From NCBI GenBank assembly GCA_949295905.1, contig CASFNA010000003.1, forward strand, positions 26,936 through 90,935: a stretch of DNA of 64,000 bases. The letters run 5' to 3'. Under the pieces are notes generated by a model. That model searched no databases. It saw only the letters and a program-made list of their open reading frames with translations, and was not told the origin of the DNA. Positions 51,715-61,606 of this stretch are shown here, piece after piece (position 1 is the stretch's first letter; the number at the start of each line of letters is the position of its first letter). The translations under genes and the position numbers were made by a program. This DNA is from an uncultured Prevotellaceae bacterium. Its GTDB lineage: Bacteria; Bacteroidota; Bacteroidia; Bacteroidales; Bacteroidaceae.

Positions 51715-54223
51715 ACTGATAAGAATATTATTCGTTGTTGCCGTCTTTGTGCTGTCCGCCTTGCCCTCTCTCGCGCAGACAAAGGTCACGGGCTGCGTGG
51801 TTGACAGCCTCTCGCGGCAGCCGCTGAAGGGTGCGGCGGTGACGCTGACGCGCGGCGGACGGGCGGTAAGTTTCGGTAAGACCGATGAAAAGGGGCGTTT
51901 TTCTGTTGCTGCGCAAGGCGGCGACAGCCTGCAAGTGACGTTCCTCGGCTACGCGAAAAAGCGCGTTGCGGCGGTGAAAGGGCGCGAGATGGTGGTGGAG
52001 ATGACGCCAAAGGCGTTTGCACTAAAAGAAGTTCAGGTGAAGGGTATGCCCGTTTTCGGGCGGCAGGACACTACCTTCTTCGACCTGAAACGTTACGTTT
52101 CGGCAAGCGACAACACGCTGAAGGACGTGCTCAAGAAACTGCCCGGCGTAGACGTTGCCGGCGATGGAACCGTCAGTTTCAACGGAAAAGACATCTCGCG
52201 GTTTACCATTGAAGACCTTGACCTGGCCGGAGGCCGCTACAACCAGCTCAACGAGCTGCTTAAAGCGCGCGATGTAGACCGCGCGGAGGTAATCGAGCAC
52301 GACCAGCCCGTCAAGGCTTTGCAGGGCAAGGTGTTCACCGACGACGTGGCGATGAACATACGCCTGCGCCCCGAGGCGCGCGACAAGTGGGCCTTCACGC
52401 TGCGTCCCGGCGCGGTGGTGGCCACGCCCCTGGACGGCACGAGGCCGCAGGGAGGAGCCGACGCGCTGCAAATAGGCAAGCGGCGGCAGCGCATGTATGC
52501 CGCCATGTACGACCGTTCGGGGCGCGACCTGATGCAGGCGGACGCCCTCCTGGCTACCGGCGGCACGGCGGCCTACGGCGTAGGGCAGCAAGTACCGCAA
52601 TGGTTTGCCGCGCCGCAGCTCGCCGCTCCCATCGACGCGGAGCGTCTGCGCTTCAACAGTTCGTATAATTTCGCCGTGAAACAGACGCGCAAGACCAAGG
52701 CCGGGAGCGAACAGCGGTTGACGGTAGGCTACCTGCACGCCGACGAGACGCAGCAGACGGGCAACACATCGACCTACTATTTTGACGGAAAAGAGCCTGT
52801 AACGACCGATGAAACCGCCAATTCTGCCATGCGGCGCGACCGCCTTTACGCCGACTTCAACCACAATACGAACACCGCCGAGGCTTACGGCAACGAGTAT
52901 TTTATCATTGAAGGCACGCTCGCTGACGGCTCTACGCGCATAGATGGCGGCGAGGAAGGCGGCGTAAGGCAACGGGTGAGACTGCCCGAGCTGCACGCGC
53001 GGAACACGTTTACGCGCCTCTTCAGCCGCGAAAGGCATTCGTGGCAGGTGTATTCAAACGTCGATTTCCACTACGCGCCGCACGAAATGACCGTTGACGG
53101 ACGGCGGCAGAAACTCACGAACATACTCTATTATACCGACAACTACGCCCGGCTGACGCTTAACCGCCGCTTTCTTACCCACCGATACGACCTCGGCCTC
53201 GCCGCCGAGCACCTTAACCTGCAAGGCGGCCACACGCGCCTTACGGTACACTCCGCGCCCTCCTGGCAGTACAAACGGTTGGGGACGGTAGTCAGGATGG
53301 ACATCCCGATGAAATGGACGGTTTTCACCGACCGCGGCGAGCATTACCTTGACGCTTCGCCCTCGCTGCAAGTTACGGTGAAGACCGGCACGCGCGGCGA
53401 GCTGGACGTTGGCGCGGGCTACTCCATGCGGACAGGAGGGTGGGGCGACTTCGCCGTCAGCCGCTACATGAGAGACTACCGCACGTTGGTGGAGAACTGC
53501 GGAGCGGTACCGCGCACGGGCGTGTTCTACGCCAACGCTGCTTACAATTACAAGCGGCCGGTGGCGGAGTTGTTTATGAGCGCGACGCTCGGTTACAACC
53601 ACAGCCACGGCAACCTGATGACCGACATGTCGATTGACGGCGGCCGATATACGCTCACCACGGTGAGGCGCGGCTGGCAGCAGGATGCCGTTTCGGCCAA
53701 GGCCGTGGTGTCGAAAGGCTTTTTCAGTCTGCACCTGAAGACCAAACTCGCCCTGCAATACACCTTCGGCGCAGGCCGTCAGTTGTCGGGCGGCGAGGTG
53801 ACCGGCTACACTTCGGGCGCATGGCAGGCGTCGCCCGAGGTGGTGTTCACGCCGCGTTTCGGCATGTTCACCTACCGCGCGGCCTTCACTTTGAACCGCA
53901 TGAAGACCGATGGAATGGGCGGAAACAGCCTGTTCGGCTGGAAACAAAACTTCGCCTACACGCAGACAATAGGCCGTATAGACATCACCGCCGCAGCCGT
54001 GCACTACCGCAACGAGCTGCAACAGGGCGCAACGGTCTGCACGCTGCTGGCCGACGCCTCCGTGGTGTGGCGCATGAAGAAAGTGCGCCTGTCGTTGGAC
54101 GTGCGCAACATCTTCGACAAACGCCGCTACGCCGTGACTACTTACAGCGGCGTGATGTCGTCAACCGACTGGTACGAGCTGCGCCCGAGGGAGGCGGTAG
54201 TAGGCGTGCAGGTAAGTTTGTAG
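51707..54223 (+). CDS. TonB-dependent receptor with carboxypeptidase-regulatory-like domain
   Basis: 838 residues from ATG 51707. Signal peptide about 1-23 (LSALPSLAQ), a carboxypeptidase-regulatory-like domain (about 25-105, VTGCVVDSLSRQPLKGAAV), a plug-like region (TLKDVLKKLPGVDVAGDGTV, then the SRFTIEDLDLAGG stretch), then a beta-barrel ending in VVGVQVSL with a terminal aromatic-poor strand. The group is the short TonB receptors found with GLPGLI proteins; cargo is unknown. Starts further upstream encode array L8 only. It probably shares control with the GLPGLI gene through the divergent winged-helix regulator, although the repeats between may lower readthrough. Confidence 0.85.
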   Translation: MLKLIRILFVVAVFVLSALPSLAQTKVTGCVVDSLSRQPLKGAAVTLTRGGRAVSFGKTDEKGRFSVAAQGGDSLQVTFLGYAKKRVAAVKGREMVVEMTPKAFALKEVQVKGMPVFGRQDTTFFDLKRYVSASDNTLKDVLKKLPGVDVAGDGTVSFNGKDISRFTIEDLDLAGGRYNQLNELLKARDVDRAEVIEHDQPVKALQGKVFTDDVAMNIRLRPEARDKWAFTLRPGAVVATPLDGTRPQGGADALQIGKRRQRMYAAMYDRSGRDLMQADALLATGGTAAYGVGQQVPQWFAAPQLAAPIDAERLRFNSSYNFAVKQTRKTKAGSEQRLTVGYLHADETQQTGNTSTYYFDGKEPVTTDETANSAMRRDRLYADFNHNTNTAEAYGNEYFIIEGTLADGSTRIDGGEEGGVRQRVRLPELHARNTFTRLFSRERHSWQVYSNVDFHYAPHEMTVDGRRQKLTNILYYTDNYARLTLNRRFLTHRYDLGLAAEHLNLQGGHTRLTVHSAPSWQYKRLGTVVRMDIPMKWTVFTDRGEHYLDASPSLQVTVKTGTRGELDVGAGYSMRTGGWGDFAVSRYMRDYRTLVENCGAVPRTGVFYANAAYNYKRPVAELFMSATLGYNHSHGNLMTDMSIDGGRYTLTTVRRGWQQDAVSAKAVVSKGFFSLHLKTKLALQYTFGAGRQLSGGEVTGYTSGAWQASPEVVFTPRFGMFTYRAAFTLNRMKTDGMGGNSLFGWKQNFAYTQTIGRIDITAAAVHYRNELQQGATVCTLLADASVVWRMKKVRLSLDVRNIFDKRRYAVTTYSGVMSSTDWYELRPREAVVGVQVSL

Positions 54224-54232
54224 GCCACCTAA

Positions 54233-54264
54233 AAGCCCCTCCCGACCTTCCCAAGGGGAGGGGC
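54233..54264. repeat. G-family palindrome after the TonB receptor gene
   Basis: AGCCCCTCCC and AGGGGAGGGGCT pair around a 10-base loop; possibly ends the receptor transcript. The gap 54224-54578 (355 bp) holds this, the word hairpin, array L9 and the cysS promoter. Confidence 0.75.
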
Positions 54265-54296
54265 TGGGTATGCTTTTGCGGCACGGGCGCATACGG

Positions 54297-54368
54297 CTTA
54301 TTAGGCTAATCAGGCTCATTGGGCTTATAAGGGCAATAAGCCCCATGGGCAAAATGAGCCAAATAAGA
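54297..54368. repeat. GGCTTATT word hairpin (second copy)
   Basis: Words CTTATTAGGCT, GGCTCATTGGGCTTATAAG and their complements, closely related to 40828-40915. Confidence 0.7.
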
Positions 54369-54417
54369 ACGGCTATGCAGGCCGTTCGCTAACTGCTTGA
54401 TTGTCAACGTACTTGTA

Positions 54418-54505
54418 AAAGGCCGTCTTTTAGCTTGCAAAAGACGGCCTTTTAGCTTGCAATTCATGGCCTTTTGGAACGCAAAAGGCCGTCAATTGGA
54501 AAACA
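54418..54505. repeat. 22-bp unit array L9 (four units)
   Basis: Units at 54418, 54440, 54462 and 54484. Units 1 and 2 share the same spacer (TAGCTTGCA) and have fully complementary cores. Confidence 0.9.
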
Positions 54506-54522
54506 ACTTTTTCGCCATTTAT

Positions 54523-54553
54523 TTTGCATTTAGCCTGATTTGTGCTAATTTTG
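54523..54553 (+). promoter_or_regulatory. Promoter of cysS
   Basis: -33 TTTG (54523-54526), 19-bp spacer, -7 TAATTTTG (54546-54553), 25 bp before the ATG. Confidence 0.88.
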
Positions 54554-54578
54554 TGGCTTGAACAAAATTTAAATCATC

Positions 54579-56069
54579 ATGCAACAGAACTTTTTAATCT
54601 ACAATACGCTGACCCGTAGTAAGGAACGCTTTGAGCCGCTGCACGCCCCCAACGTGGGCATGTACGTCTGCGGCCCTACCGTCTACGGCGACCCGCACCT
54701 CGGGCACGCGCGCCCCGCAATCACATTCGACGTGCTCTTCCGTTACCTGAAGCACCTTGGCTACAAGGTAAGGTACGTCCGCAACATCACCGACGTGGGC
54801 CACTTGGAGCACGACGCAGACGAAGGCGAGGATAAAATAGAGAAAAAGGCGAGGCTGGAACAGCTGGAGCCGATGGAAATAGCGCAGTATTACACCAACC
54901 GTTACCACGACGCGATGCGCGCACTGAACGTGCTGCCGCCCAGCATAGAGCCGCACGCCACGGGGCATATCATCGAGCAGGAAGAGCTTGTGAAGCAAAT
55001 ACTCGACAACGGTTTTGCCTACGAGAGCAACGGAAGCATATACTTCGACACGGCGAAATACAACGAGAAATACCATTACGGCATACTCTCCGGCCGCAAC
55101 CTTGACGACGTGAAGGACGCCAGCCGGCAGCTCGACGGGGTGGGAGAGAAGCGCAACCAGGCCGACTTTGCCCTGTGGAAGAAGGCCCAGCCGGAGCACA
55201 TCATGCGCTGGCCCAGCCCCTGGAGCGACGGTTTCCCAGGCTGGCACTGCGAGTGTACGGCAATGGGCAGGAAGTATCTGGGCGACCACTTCGACATACA
55301 CGGCGGCGGAATGGACCTCGTATTCCCCCACCACGAGTGCGAAATAGCGCAGGCCGTGGCATCGCAAGGCAGCCAGATGGTGAAATACTGGATGCACAAC
55401 AACATGATAACCATCAACGGGCAGAAGATGGGCAAGAGCCTCGGCAATTTCATTACGCTGGAGCAGTTCTTCAAGGGAGAGCACAAGCTGCTGTCAAAGG
55501 CCTACTCGCCCATGACAATACGCTTCTTTATACTCTCCGCCCACTACCGTGGCACGGTGGACTTCTCCGACGAAGCCCTGCAAGCCAGCGAGAAAGGACT
55601 GTCACGCCTGATGACAGGCATCGCCGACCTGAAGCGCATCAAGCCCTCCGCCGAGAGCAGCGCGCAGGTGAAGGAGGCTGTCTCCACACTGCGCCAGAAG
55701 TGCTACGACGCGATGAACGACGACATGCAGACACCCATTGTGATAAGCAACCTCTTCGAGGCTTGCCACCTTATTAATATTATACTCGACCACAAGGCCG
55801 ACATATCGGCCGCCGACCTCGCAGAGCTTGACGGCACGATGCGCCTCTTCGCGCTCGACATTCTCGGTCTGAAAGAGGCCGACGCAGGCGGAAGCAAGGA
55901 GCGCGAGGAAGCCTTTGGCAAGGTGGTTGACATGGTGCTCGACCTCCGCGCCAAGGCAAAGGCAGCCAAAGACTGGGCTACGAGCGACCGCATACGCGAC
56001 GAACTGGCCGCCGCCGGCTTCGAGGTGAACGACACCAAGGACGGCAGCGTGTGGCGGCTTGACAAATAG
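54579..56069 (+). CDS. cysS: Cysteinyl-tRNA synthetase
   Basis: 496 residues. Class I aminoacyl-tRNA synthetase that charges tRNA-Cys. HIGH-type motif HLGHARPA, zinc ligands around [16 protein letters not shown] and HHECEIAQ, and KMSKS as KMGKSLGNF. All are intact and the length is standard. It has its own promoter. A G-family repeat starts 2 bp after the stop, and the hybrid regulator gene begins 61 bp after the stop. Confidence 0.97.
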   Translation: MQQNFLIYNTLTRSKERFEPLHAPNVGMYVCGPTVYGDPHLGHARPAITFDVLFRYLKHLGYKVRYVRNITDVGHLEHDADEGEDKIEKKARLEQLEPMEIAQYYTNRYHDAMRALNVLPPSIEPHATGHIIEQEELVKQILDNGFAYESNGSIYFDTAKYNEKYHYGILSGRNLDDVKDASRQLDGVGEKRNQADFALWKKAQPEHIMRWPSPWSDGFPGWHCECTAMGRKYLGDHFDIHGGGMDLVFPHHECEIAQAVASQGSQMVKYWMHNNMITINGQKMGKSLGNFITLEQFFKGEHKLLSKAYSPMTIRFFILSAHYRGTVDFSDEALQASEKGLSRLMTGIADLKRIKPSAESSAQVKEAVSTLRQKCYDAMNDDMQTPIVISNLFEACHLINIILDHKADISAADLAELDGTMRLFALDILGLKEADAGGSKEREEAFGKVVDMVLDLRAKAKAAKDWATSDRIRDELAAAGFEVNDTKDGSVWRLDK

Positions 56070-56070
56070 G

Positions 56071-56201
56071 CAGCCCCCTCCCGACCTCCCCGAGGGGAGG
56101 AGCGTGGTCGTAATTCAAGGTTATACATATATGAAGAAGGTGAGAAACATCTGCACAGCTATCCTTACTCCTCCTCTCACGGGGAGGTTGGGATGGGCTT
56201 C
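56071..56201. repeat. Inverted pair of G-family palindromes spanning the start of the hybrid regulator gene
   Basis: A clear copy at 56071-56102 and a degraded inverted copy at 56167-56201 (CTCCTCTCACGGGGAGG core). The start codon at 56131 lies between them, and the right copy encodes part of the signal peptide. Confidence 0.7.
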
Positions 56202-58902
56202 GTGGCTGTTTCTCACATTCTTATTATGCCTTTTCCTTTCTTGTTCCAACGGCAAGAAAATCTATGTAATAGGCGTTTCGCAGTGCAGCGAGGACAGCTG
56301 GCGCGAAAAACTTAACGTCGAGTTGCGAGACGCTACGTACCTGTACGACAACATTATGTTGCGCGTCGTGTCGGCGAATGACGACGACAAGTTGCAGACA
56401 AGGCAAATAAACGCCTTTACGGACGAGGGCGTTGACCTGCTGATTGTTTCCCCGAACCAGATTAATACGGTGACTCCTGCCATCGACAGGGCCTACGACA
56501 GCGGCATACCCGTTATCCTTCTTGACCGCAAGACGGGAGCGGGCAAGTACACGGCGTTCATCGGAGCGGACAACGAAAAGATAGGACGCACCATCGGAGA
56601 GTACATCGCCATGCGCCTTGGAGGCAAGGGAACGGTCGTTGAAATACGCGGACTTGGGGGTTCGTCGCCGGCCATCGAGCGCCATAAAGGTTTTGTATCA
56701 GCCATAAGCAACTATCCCGGCATACGCCTGTTGGCCAGCGAAAGCGGCAACTGGTTGCAGCAAAGCGGCGACTCGGTAGCTTCCATGTTATTCGCCAAAG
56801 GCATCGTGCCCGACTACGTTTTCGGACAGAACGACCGCATGGCGCACGGCGCGTGGCAGGCGGCCAAGCGGTTCGGACTGGCCGGAAGGATGCGCTTTGT
56901 AGGCATAGACGCGCTTCCCGGCAAGGGCGGAGGCATCAAGCTGGTGCGCGACGGCGTGCTCGATGCGTCGTATATATACCCTACGCGCGGCGACCTTGTT
57001 ATGCGGCTGGCACTCGACATACTTGAAGGCAGGCCATACGAGCGCGACAACAGCATGAAGGCCGCCCTCGTAACGAAGGACAACGCGGAGACGATGCTGA
57101 TGCAGGCGGAGGAGATGAGCCACATCAGCGGACGGCTGGAGAAGCTCCACGGGCGCGTTGACTTCTTCTTTACGCAGTACAGCCACCAGAAGGTTTACTT
57201 CCTGCTGTGCGCCATAATCCTTTTACTTGTTATCGTGGCGTTCGCCGCTTTCTACCGCATGGTTATGGTAAGGCGGCGCATGGAGCGCGAGGCTGCGGAG
57301 GCGAAGATGGCTTTCTTCACCGACATGAGCCACGACCTGCGCACTCCGCTGACGCTCATCGCCGACCCTGTGGAGCGCATTCTCGACGACGAGAACCTTA
57401 CCGGGCGGCAGAGGCACATGCTCGGCATAGTAAGGCGCAACGCCGCGTTGCTGCTTAAGCTGGTCGGCGAAATACTGGATTTGCGCAAGATACAGGGCGG
57501 AAAGATGGAGCTGACGGTGACGGAGTTCAACCTTGCCGACGCGGTAAGGCTGTGGGTTGACGACTTCAAGCCGCTGGCAGCGTCATATGAAGTGACAATC
57601 GTGCAGAAGGCCGACGGCGACCTGACCGTCAAGGCCGATTATTATAAGGTGGAGCGCATCTGCTACAACCTCATAAGCAACGCCTTGAAGTACAACCGCA
57701 AGGGCGGAACGGTGACGGTGGAGGCCGTCCGCCGGGGCGGCAACGTGGAAATAACGGTGGCCGACACGGGCGTGGGCATACCCAAGGATGTGGTAAGCCG
57801 CGTGTTCGACAAGTTCTACCGCGTGCGCGGCGGAGGCTCCGGCACAGGCGTGGGGCTGGCCGTTGTCAAGGCGTTTGCCGAGCTTCACGGCGGCTGTGTG
57901 TCGGTGAAGAGCGTCGAGGGCGAAGGCTCCGAGTTCAAGGTTGAGCTGCCGCTTATGGCGAATACACCTAACACCCACCCCAACCCTCCCGAAGGGAGGG
58001 AGTCTGAAATGCCTTCAAGGGAATGGTTAAATGACGTTGAACATAAACCAGTACATACGGAGCAAGGCATGTCAAGCCCCCTCCCTTCGGGAGGGCTGGG
58101 GTGGGTATCGGGTGCTGATGGTGTGGTGTCAGAGCCTGATGGTGGTGGGGCTTCCCGTCCCCTCATCCTCGTTGTCGATGACAACGTTGACGTGCGCGAG
58201 TACGTTGCGCAGCTGCTGGGCGGCGAATATGACGTGCGCCAGGCCGCCGACGGCAAGGAAGGGCTTGCCGCCGCGCTGAAAACTGTGCCCGACCTCATAG
58301 TGTGCGACGTTATGATGCCCGTGATGGACGGCCTCGAGATGTGCCGCCGCGTCAAGGCGGAGACGGCCACGAGCCATGTGCCGGTAATCCTGCTGACATC
58401 TAACGCGCAGGAAAACCAGCGCGCCGAGGGCTACGACTGCGGCGCGGACGCTTACATAACGAAGCCTTTTTCGAGCAAAGTGCTGCTCTCGCGCGTGCGC
58501 AACCTCTTGGAGAACCGCAAGCGGTTGAAGTACGTCTACGCGTCGGGCGCGGACGATGAGGCTAAGGACGCCGCCGACCCCGACAGCCGATTCATGGCCG
58601 ACTTTGGCCGCGTGGTGCGCGAGCGCATGTCAGACTCGAGCCTCAGTGTTGAGACAATCAGCTCCGCCCTCGGGCTTAGCCGCGTGCAGATGTACCGCAA
58701 GGTGAAGCAGCTTACAGGCCAGTCGCCCGTCGAAATAATACGTATTACGCGCCTGAAGAAGGCCGAACGCCTGCTGAAGACCACGCAGATGACCGTCTCC
58801 GAAATATCTTACGACGTGGGCTTCTCCTCTCCTTCTTACTTCTCAAAGTGTTTCAAGGACTACTTCGGAGTGCAGCCGGGCGAGGCTCGCGCAGCCGATT
58901 GA
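56131..58902 (+). CDS. Hybrid two-component regulator with periplasmic sugar-binding domain (HTCS)
   Basis: 923 residues from ATG 56131. Signal anchor or lipobox-like start (LCLFLSCSN), a periplasmic LacI/RbsB-type sugar-binding domain (about 43-340), a membrane helix (about 353-372), HisKA with phospho-acceptor H401 (MSHDLRTPLT), HATPase (about 505-610), a receiver domain with D726 (DLIVCDVMMP) and an AraC HTH (about 825-923). It senses a sugar outside and activates genes inside in one protein. The best known relative is the Bacteroides fructose sensor BT1754. Residues 611-661 between HATPase and receiver are translated from an inverted pair of G-family repeats. Likely controls the downstream receptor, GH32 and GH36 genes. 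Confidence 0.92.
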   Translation: MKKVRNICTAILTPPLTGRLGWASWLFLTFLLCLFLSCSNGKKIYVIGVSQCSEDSWREKLNVELRDATYLYDNIMLRVVSANDDDKLQTRQINAFTDEGVDLLIVSPNQINTVTPAIDRAYDSGIPVILLDRKTGAGKYTAFIGADNEKIGRTIGEYIAMRLGGKGTVVEIRGLGGSSPAIERHKGFVSAISNYPGIRLLASESGNWLQQSGDSVASMLFAKGIVPDYVFGQNDRMAHGAWQAAKRFGLAGRMRFVGIDALPGKGGGIKLVRDGVLDASYIYPTRGDLVMRLALDILEGRPYERDNSMKAALVTKDNAETMLMQAEEMSHISGRLEKLHGRVDFFFTQYSHQKVYFLLCAIILLLVIVAFAAFYRMVMVRRRMEREAAEAKMAFFTDMSHDLRTPLTLIADPVERILDDENLTGRQRHMLGIVRRNAALLLKLVGEILDLRKIQGGKMELTVTEFNLADAVRLWVDDFKPLAASYEVTIVQKADGDLTVKADYYKVERICYNLISNALKYNRKGGTVTVEAVRRGGNVEITVADTGVGIPKDVVSRVFDKFYRVRGGGSGTGVGLAVVKAFAELHGGCVSVKSVEGEGSEFKVELPLMANTPNTHPNPPEGRESEMPSREWLNDVEHKPVHTEQGMSSPLPSGGLGWVSGADGVVSEPDGGGASRPLILVVDDNVDVREYVAQLLGGEYDVRQAADGKEGLAAALKTVPDLIVCDVMMPVMDGLEMCRRVKAETATSHVPVILLTSNAQENQRAEGYDCGADAYITKPFSSKVLLSRVRNLLENRKRLKYVYASGADDEAKDAADPDSRFMADFGRVVRERMSDSSLSVETISSALGLSRVQMYRKVKQLTGQSPVEIIRITRLKKAERLLKTTQMTVSEISYDVGFSSPSYFSKCFKDYFGVQPGEARAAD
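57967..58112. repeat. G-family inverted pair inserted in frame in the HTCS gene
   Basis: Copies at 57967-57999 (CACCCACCCCAACCCTCCCG...) and, inverted, at 58075-58112 (...CGGGAGGGCTGGGGTGGGT) around about 75 bp. The frame stays open across both, giving a linker with PNTHPNPPEGRE and SSPLPSGGLGWVSG. Confidence 0.88.
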
Positions 58903-58930
58903 ATGCCAGACATTTGTAACAGGCTTTCCA

Positions 58931-59018
58931 AAAGGCCGCCTTTCACGTTGCGAAAGGCGGCCTTTTGGCGTGCAAAAGACGGTCTTTTGCCGTGTGAAAT
59001 GCCGTCTTTTAAAACGTC
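58931..59018. repeat. 22-bp unit array L10 (four units)
   Basis: Units at 58931, 58953, 58975 and 58997; the first two form a perfect hairpin with AAAGGCCGCCTTTC and its complement. It occupies the start of the 346-bp gap 58903-59248. Confidence 0.9.
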
Positions 59019-59118
59019 GTTGTTTGTAAAAATTGTTCAAACGGTGTCAATTTTGTTGCATGAACGTTTTTTTACAGCAGTTGAAATAAAACTTTCATGC
59101 CTCCTTGGCAGTGCGGAG

Positions 59119-59126
59119 TATCTTTG
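59119..59126 (+). promoter_or_regulatory. -7 box upstream of the outer-membrane receptor
   Basis: TATCTTTG, giving a leader of about 115 bases. There is no good -33 TTTG, as expected if the HTCS activator is needed. A spaced dyad AATTG/CAATT lies at about 59031-59052, and GTTCA/TGAAC at 59035-59065. Confidence 0.5.
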
Positions 59127-59248
59127 CGCCTGTCGAGCGGATGCCATTGGCAAGACGCTCCGCAATCATGAAAAATACCTTGTGGCACAGGCCGTGTTAC
59201 CGTGAGAAGGAAAAGAAACAAACCTAAACCATAAAAACAAGAACCATT

Positions 59249-61606
59249 ATGAAGCACGAATTTAAGTGTTCGTCCATGTGCAGGAACGTTGTTTCCGCAC
59301 TGTTCATCTCGGCAGCCTGCATAGGCGTTAACGCCCAGGAGCAGGGCGACGGCGGCAGCAAGTCGTCAAGCAAGGAGGAAGGCAACCGCAACGTGATGCT
59401 CAACGCAGCCAGCGCGAACGGCCCGCGTGAAATACAGATAGGCCTGCCTTCGGCCGACGTCAACGTACTTGAGAACGGTATGCCCGTGACTTACGCCACC
59501 AATCCGCACAGTGTCAACTCGCTGTGGCGTTCGGATGCCAGCCTTAGCCACGTGGGACTGCTCAAGATTTCGGAGACCGCCATTACCACGGGAAATATCG
59601 GCTATGCCGTCAACTCGTTCACGCAGCTCGGGCAAAAGGGCTTCAACGGCACCCTCAACTACAAGAGCAACCATTTCGGTATGCAGGAAATCTCGGTCAA
59701 CCTGAACGGCGAAATAGGCCGCGGCAAGGGCTGGTATTACAGCGCGAGCATGTATCAGGACTTCGACCCGGGTACGTTCAAAATCAAGTCTACTCCTTTC
59801 CAGGACCGCACCCAGATATACAAAGTGGCCCTGACAAAGCGTTACGACGGCGACCGCGGAGAGCTTACCGCCATGTATCATTACAGCAACAGCCACCCCG
59901 TTTACAACTACGCCACGCAGTCTGCGCCGTTCGTCTACGTGGGCGACGGCAGCGTAAAGGAGTTCGGCGACTTCAAGCTTGGTACCACGTCGTTCCTTCC
60001 CGTTGACAACGACATGGTGTATCGCGACATGCGCACCGGCCAGCTTAAGACCACCAACCTGTATGACGCCACGCAGAACATCGGCAGCGAGTTCACCCTT
60101 ATGAACAACTACCGCTGGGACAACGGCCTCGAGTGGAAGACGGTGGTGAAGTACGACCACGCCACAGGCTCGCTGGTGTACCAGACTCCGATGTCGCTCG
60201 ACCAGAACACGGAGGGCATCAACTACATGTACCGCGCATCCGACGGCTCAATGAAACCGTATGATGGGCAGTATGTGCAGAGCCGCATGTCGTGCCTCAA
60301 CCGCGGATACATCGACGAGTTCATGTTCACCACGGAGCTGGCAAAGCACTTCAAGAACAGCACTCTGCGCTTCGGCCTTAACGAGTGGTACTACGACATA
60401 GACTATACGTCGAACACCACGATGTACGACCAGTCCGTACCGGCGGACGGCAGCTATCCCGTGCGCCTCTACAATCCCGACTACGCCGCGTCGGCAACGC
60501 GCGTGTACGGCGGCGACGGCTACTTCTATGACTTCAACAGGAACGCCTCGGAGTATTACAAGGGCCACGAGAACAAGCTCGCCTTCTATGCCACGCACGA
60601 CTGGGACATCACTCCCAAGCTGAACGTCTACTACGGAGCGCGCCTCGAGTGGCAGTCGCTAAGTGGCGAGAACGCCGCCGTGCGCAACTCGTCGGGCGAG
60701 TATGTCAACCGCTTCGCCAACTATTATCTCGGAGCTACGGCTGCCGACGGCACCAAGATTGCGCCCACTCCGCTCGACTACGACTGGTTCAACTACGCCT
60801 TTACGGCGGCCGCCACGTACAAGCTGACCAAGAACTTCGGCTTCACCGGCGACTTCACCTATATCACGCAGCACCTGCGCCTGGAGAACTTCGCCTCGGC
60901 CACGCTGCCCAACACCGGCCGCATAAGCGTGCCCCTGGGACGTATCGGCATATATTACAACAACTCTTGGCTGAGCCTTACGTCGCTGTTCTCGTATATA
61001 TCGAAGACGAACAACAACTCTACGCTCAACCTGCAGCACGTCACCGCAGGCGGAAACAACGAGATTGTGGCCGCTCCACTGTCATACGACATCAAGACCC
61101 TGGGCTGGACAACCGACGTGGAGGCGCGCCCGTTCAAAGGTTTTGACATCCACTTCCTCTTCACTTACCAGAAGCCGACGTACAAGAAATACGAGACTTC
61201 GGTTACGTTCAGCGACGGGTACGTGGGCAAAATCAACGCCACAGGCAACATCGTGGCCGAAATCCCGGAGGTTATCGTCGAGATAGATCCGAGCTACATG
61301 ATAACCAAGGACTTGAAGATATGGACCAGCTTCCGCTATTTCAGCAAGACTTACGCCAACCTCAACGATGCCTATTACTTCAACGGCCGTTGGGAAACGT
61401 TCGGAGGCTTGAACTGGCAGGTGAACAAGCGCCTCTCGCTCGGTTGCACTGTGGTGAACTTCCTCAACCAGACCGGAGCCAAGGGCACCATCGCCGGAGC
61501 GGAGCTTATCAGTAAGGACGAGGCCGCGCAGTATGCCAACCACGTGATGACGGGCAGCTACATACGTCCGTTCACCGTAGAGTTCTCGGCCAGCTTGAAG
61601 TTCTAA
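59249..61606 (+). CDS. TonB-dependent receptor-like outer-membrane protein of the saccharide locus
   Basis: 785 residues. Signal peptide about 1-29 (AACIGVNAQ), then a short region resembling a reduced plug (about 45-140, REIQIGLPSADVNVLENGMP), then a large barrel with many alternating aromatic strands, ending in the classical terminal strand FTVEFSASLKF. No carboxypeptidase-regulatory-like domain and no SusC signature, and no susD follows. Its place between the HTCS regulator and the GH32 gene suggests uptake of an oligosaccharide. Substrate is inferred from the neighbours only. Confidence 0.75.
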   Translation: MKHEFKCSSMCRNVVSALFISAACIGVNAQEQGDGGSKSSSKEEGNRNVMLNAASANGPREIQIGLPSADVNVLENGMPVTYATNPHSVNSLWRSDASLSHVGLLKISETAITTGNIGYAVNSFTQLGQKGFNGTLNYKSNHFGMQEISVNLNGEIGRGKGWYYSASMYQDFDPGTFKIKSTPFQDRTQIYKVALTKRYDGDRGELTAMYHYSNSHPVYNYATQSAPFVYVGDGSVKEFGDFKLGTTSFLPVDNDMVYRDMRTGQLKTTNLYDATQNIGSEFTLMNNYRWDNGLEWKTVVKYDHATGSLVYQTPMSLDQNTEGINYMYRASDGSMKPYDGQYVQSRMSCLNRGYIDEFMFTTELAKHFKNSTLRFGLNEWYYDIDYTSNTTMYDQSVPADGSYPVRLYNPDYAASATRVYGGDGYFYDFNRNASEYYKGHENKLAFYATHDWDITPKLNVYYGARLEWQSLSGENAAVRNSSGEYVNRFANYYLGATAADGTKIAPTPLDYDWFNYAFTAAATYKLTKNFGFTGDFTYITQHLRLENFASATLPNTGRISVPLGRIGIYYNNSWLSLTSLFSYISKTNNNSTLNLQHVTAGGNNEIVAAPLSYDIKTLGWTTDVEARPFKGFDIHFLFTYQKPTYKKYETSVTFSDGYVGKINATGNIVAEIPEVIVEIDPSYMITKDLKIWTSFRYFSKTYANLNDAYYFNGRWETFGGLNWQVNKRLSLGCTVVNFLNQTGAKGTIAGAELISKDEAAQYANHVMTGSYIRPFTVEFSASLKF

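Noticed and set aside
58903-59205. 100-residue ORF after the hybrid regulator
   Set aside because: Begins in array L10 and runs across the receptor promoter; no coding signature.
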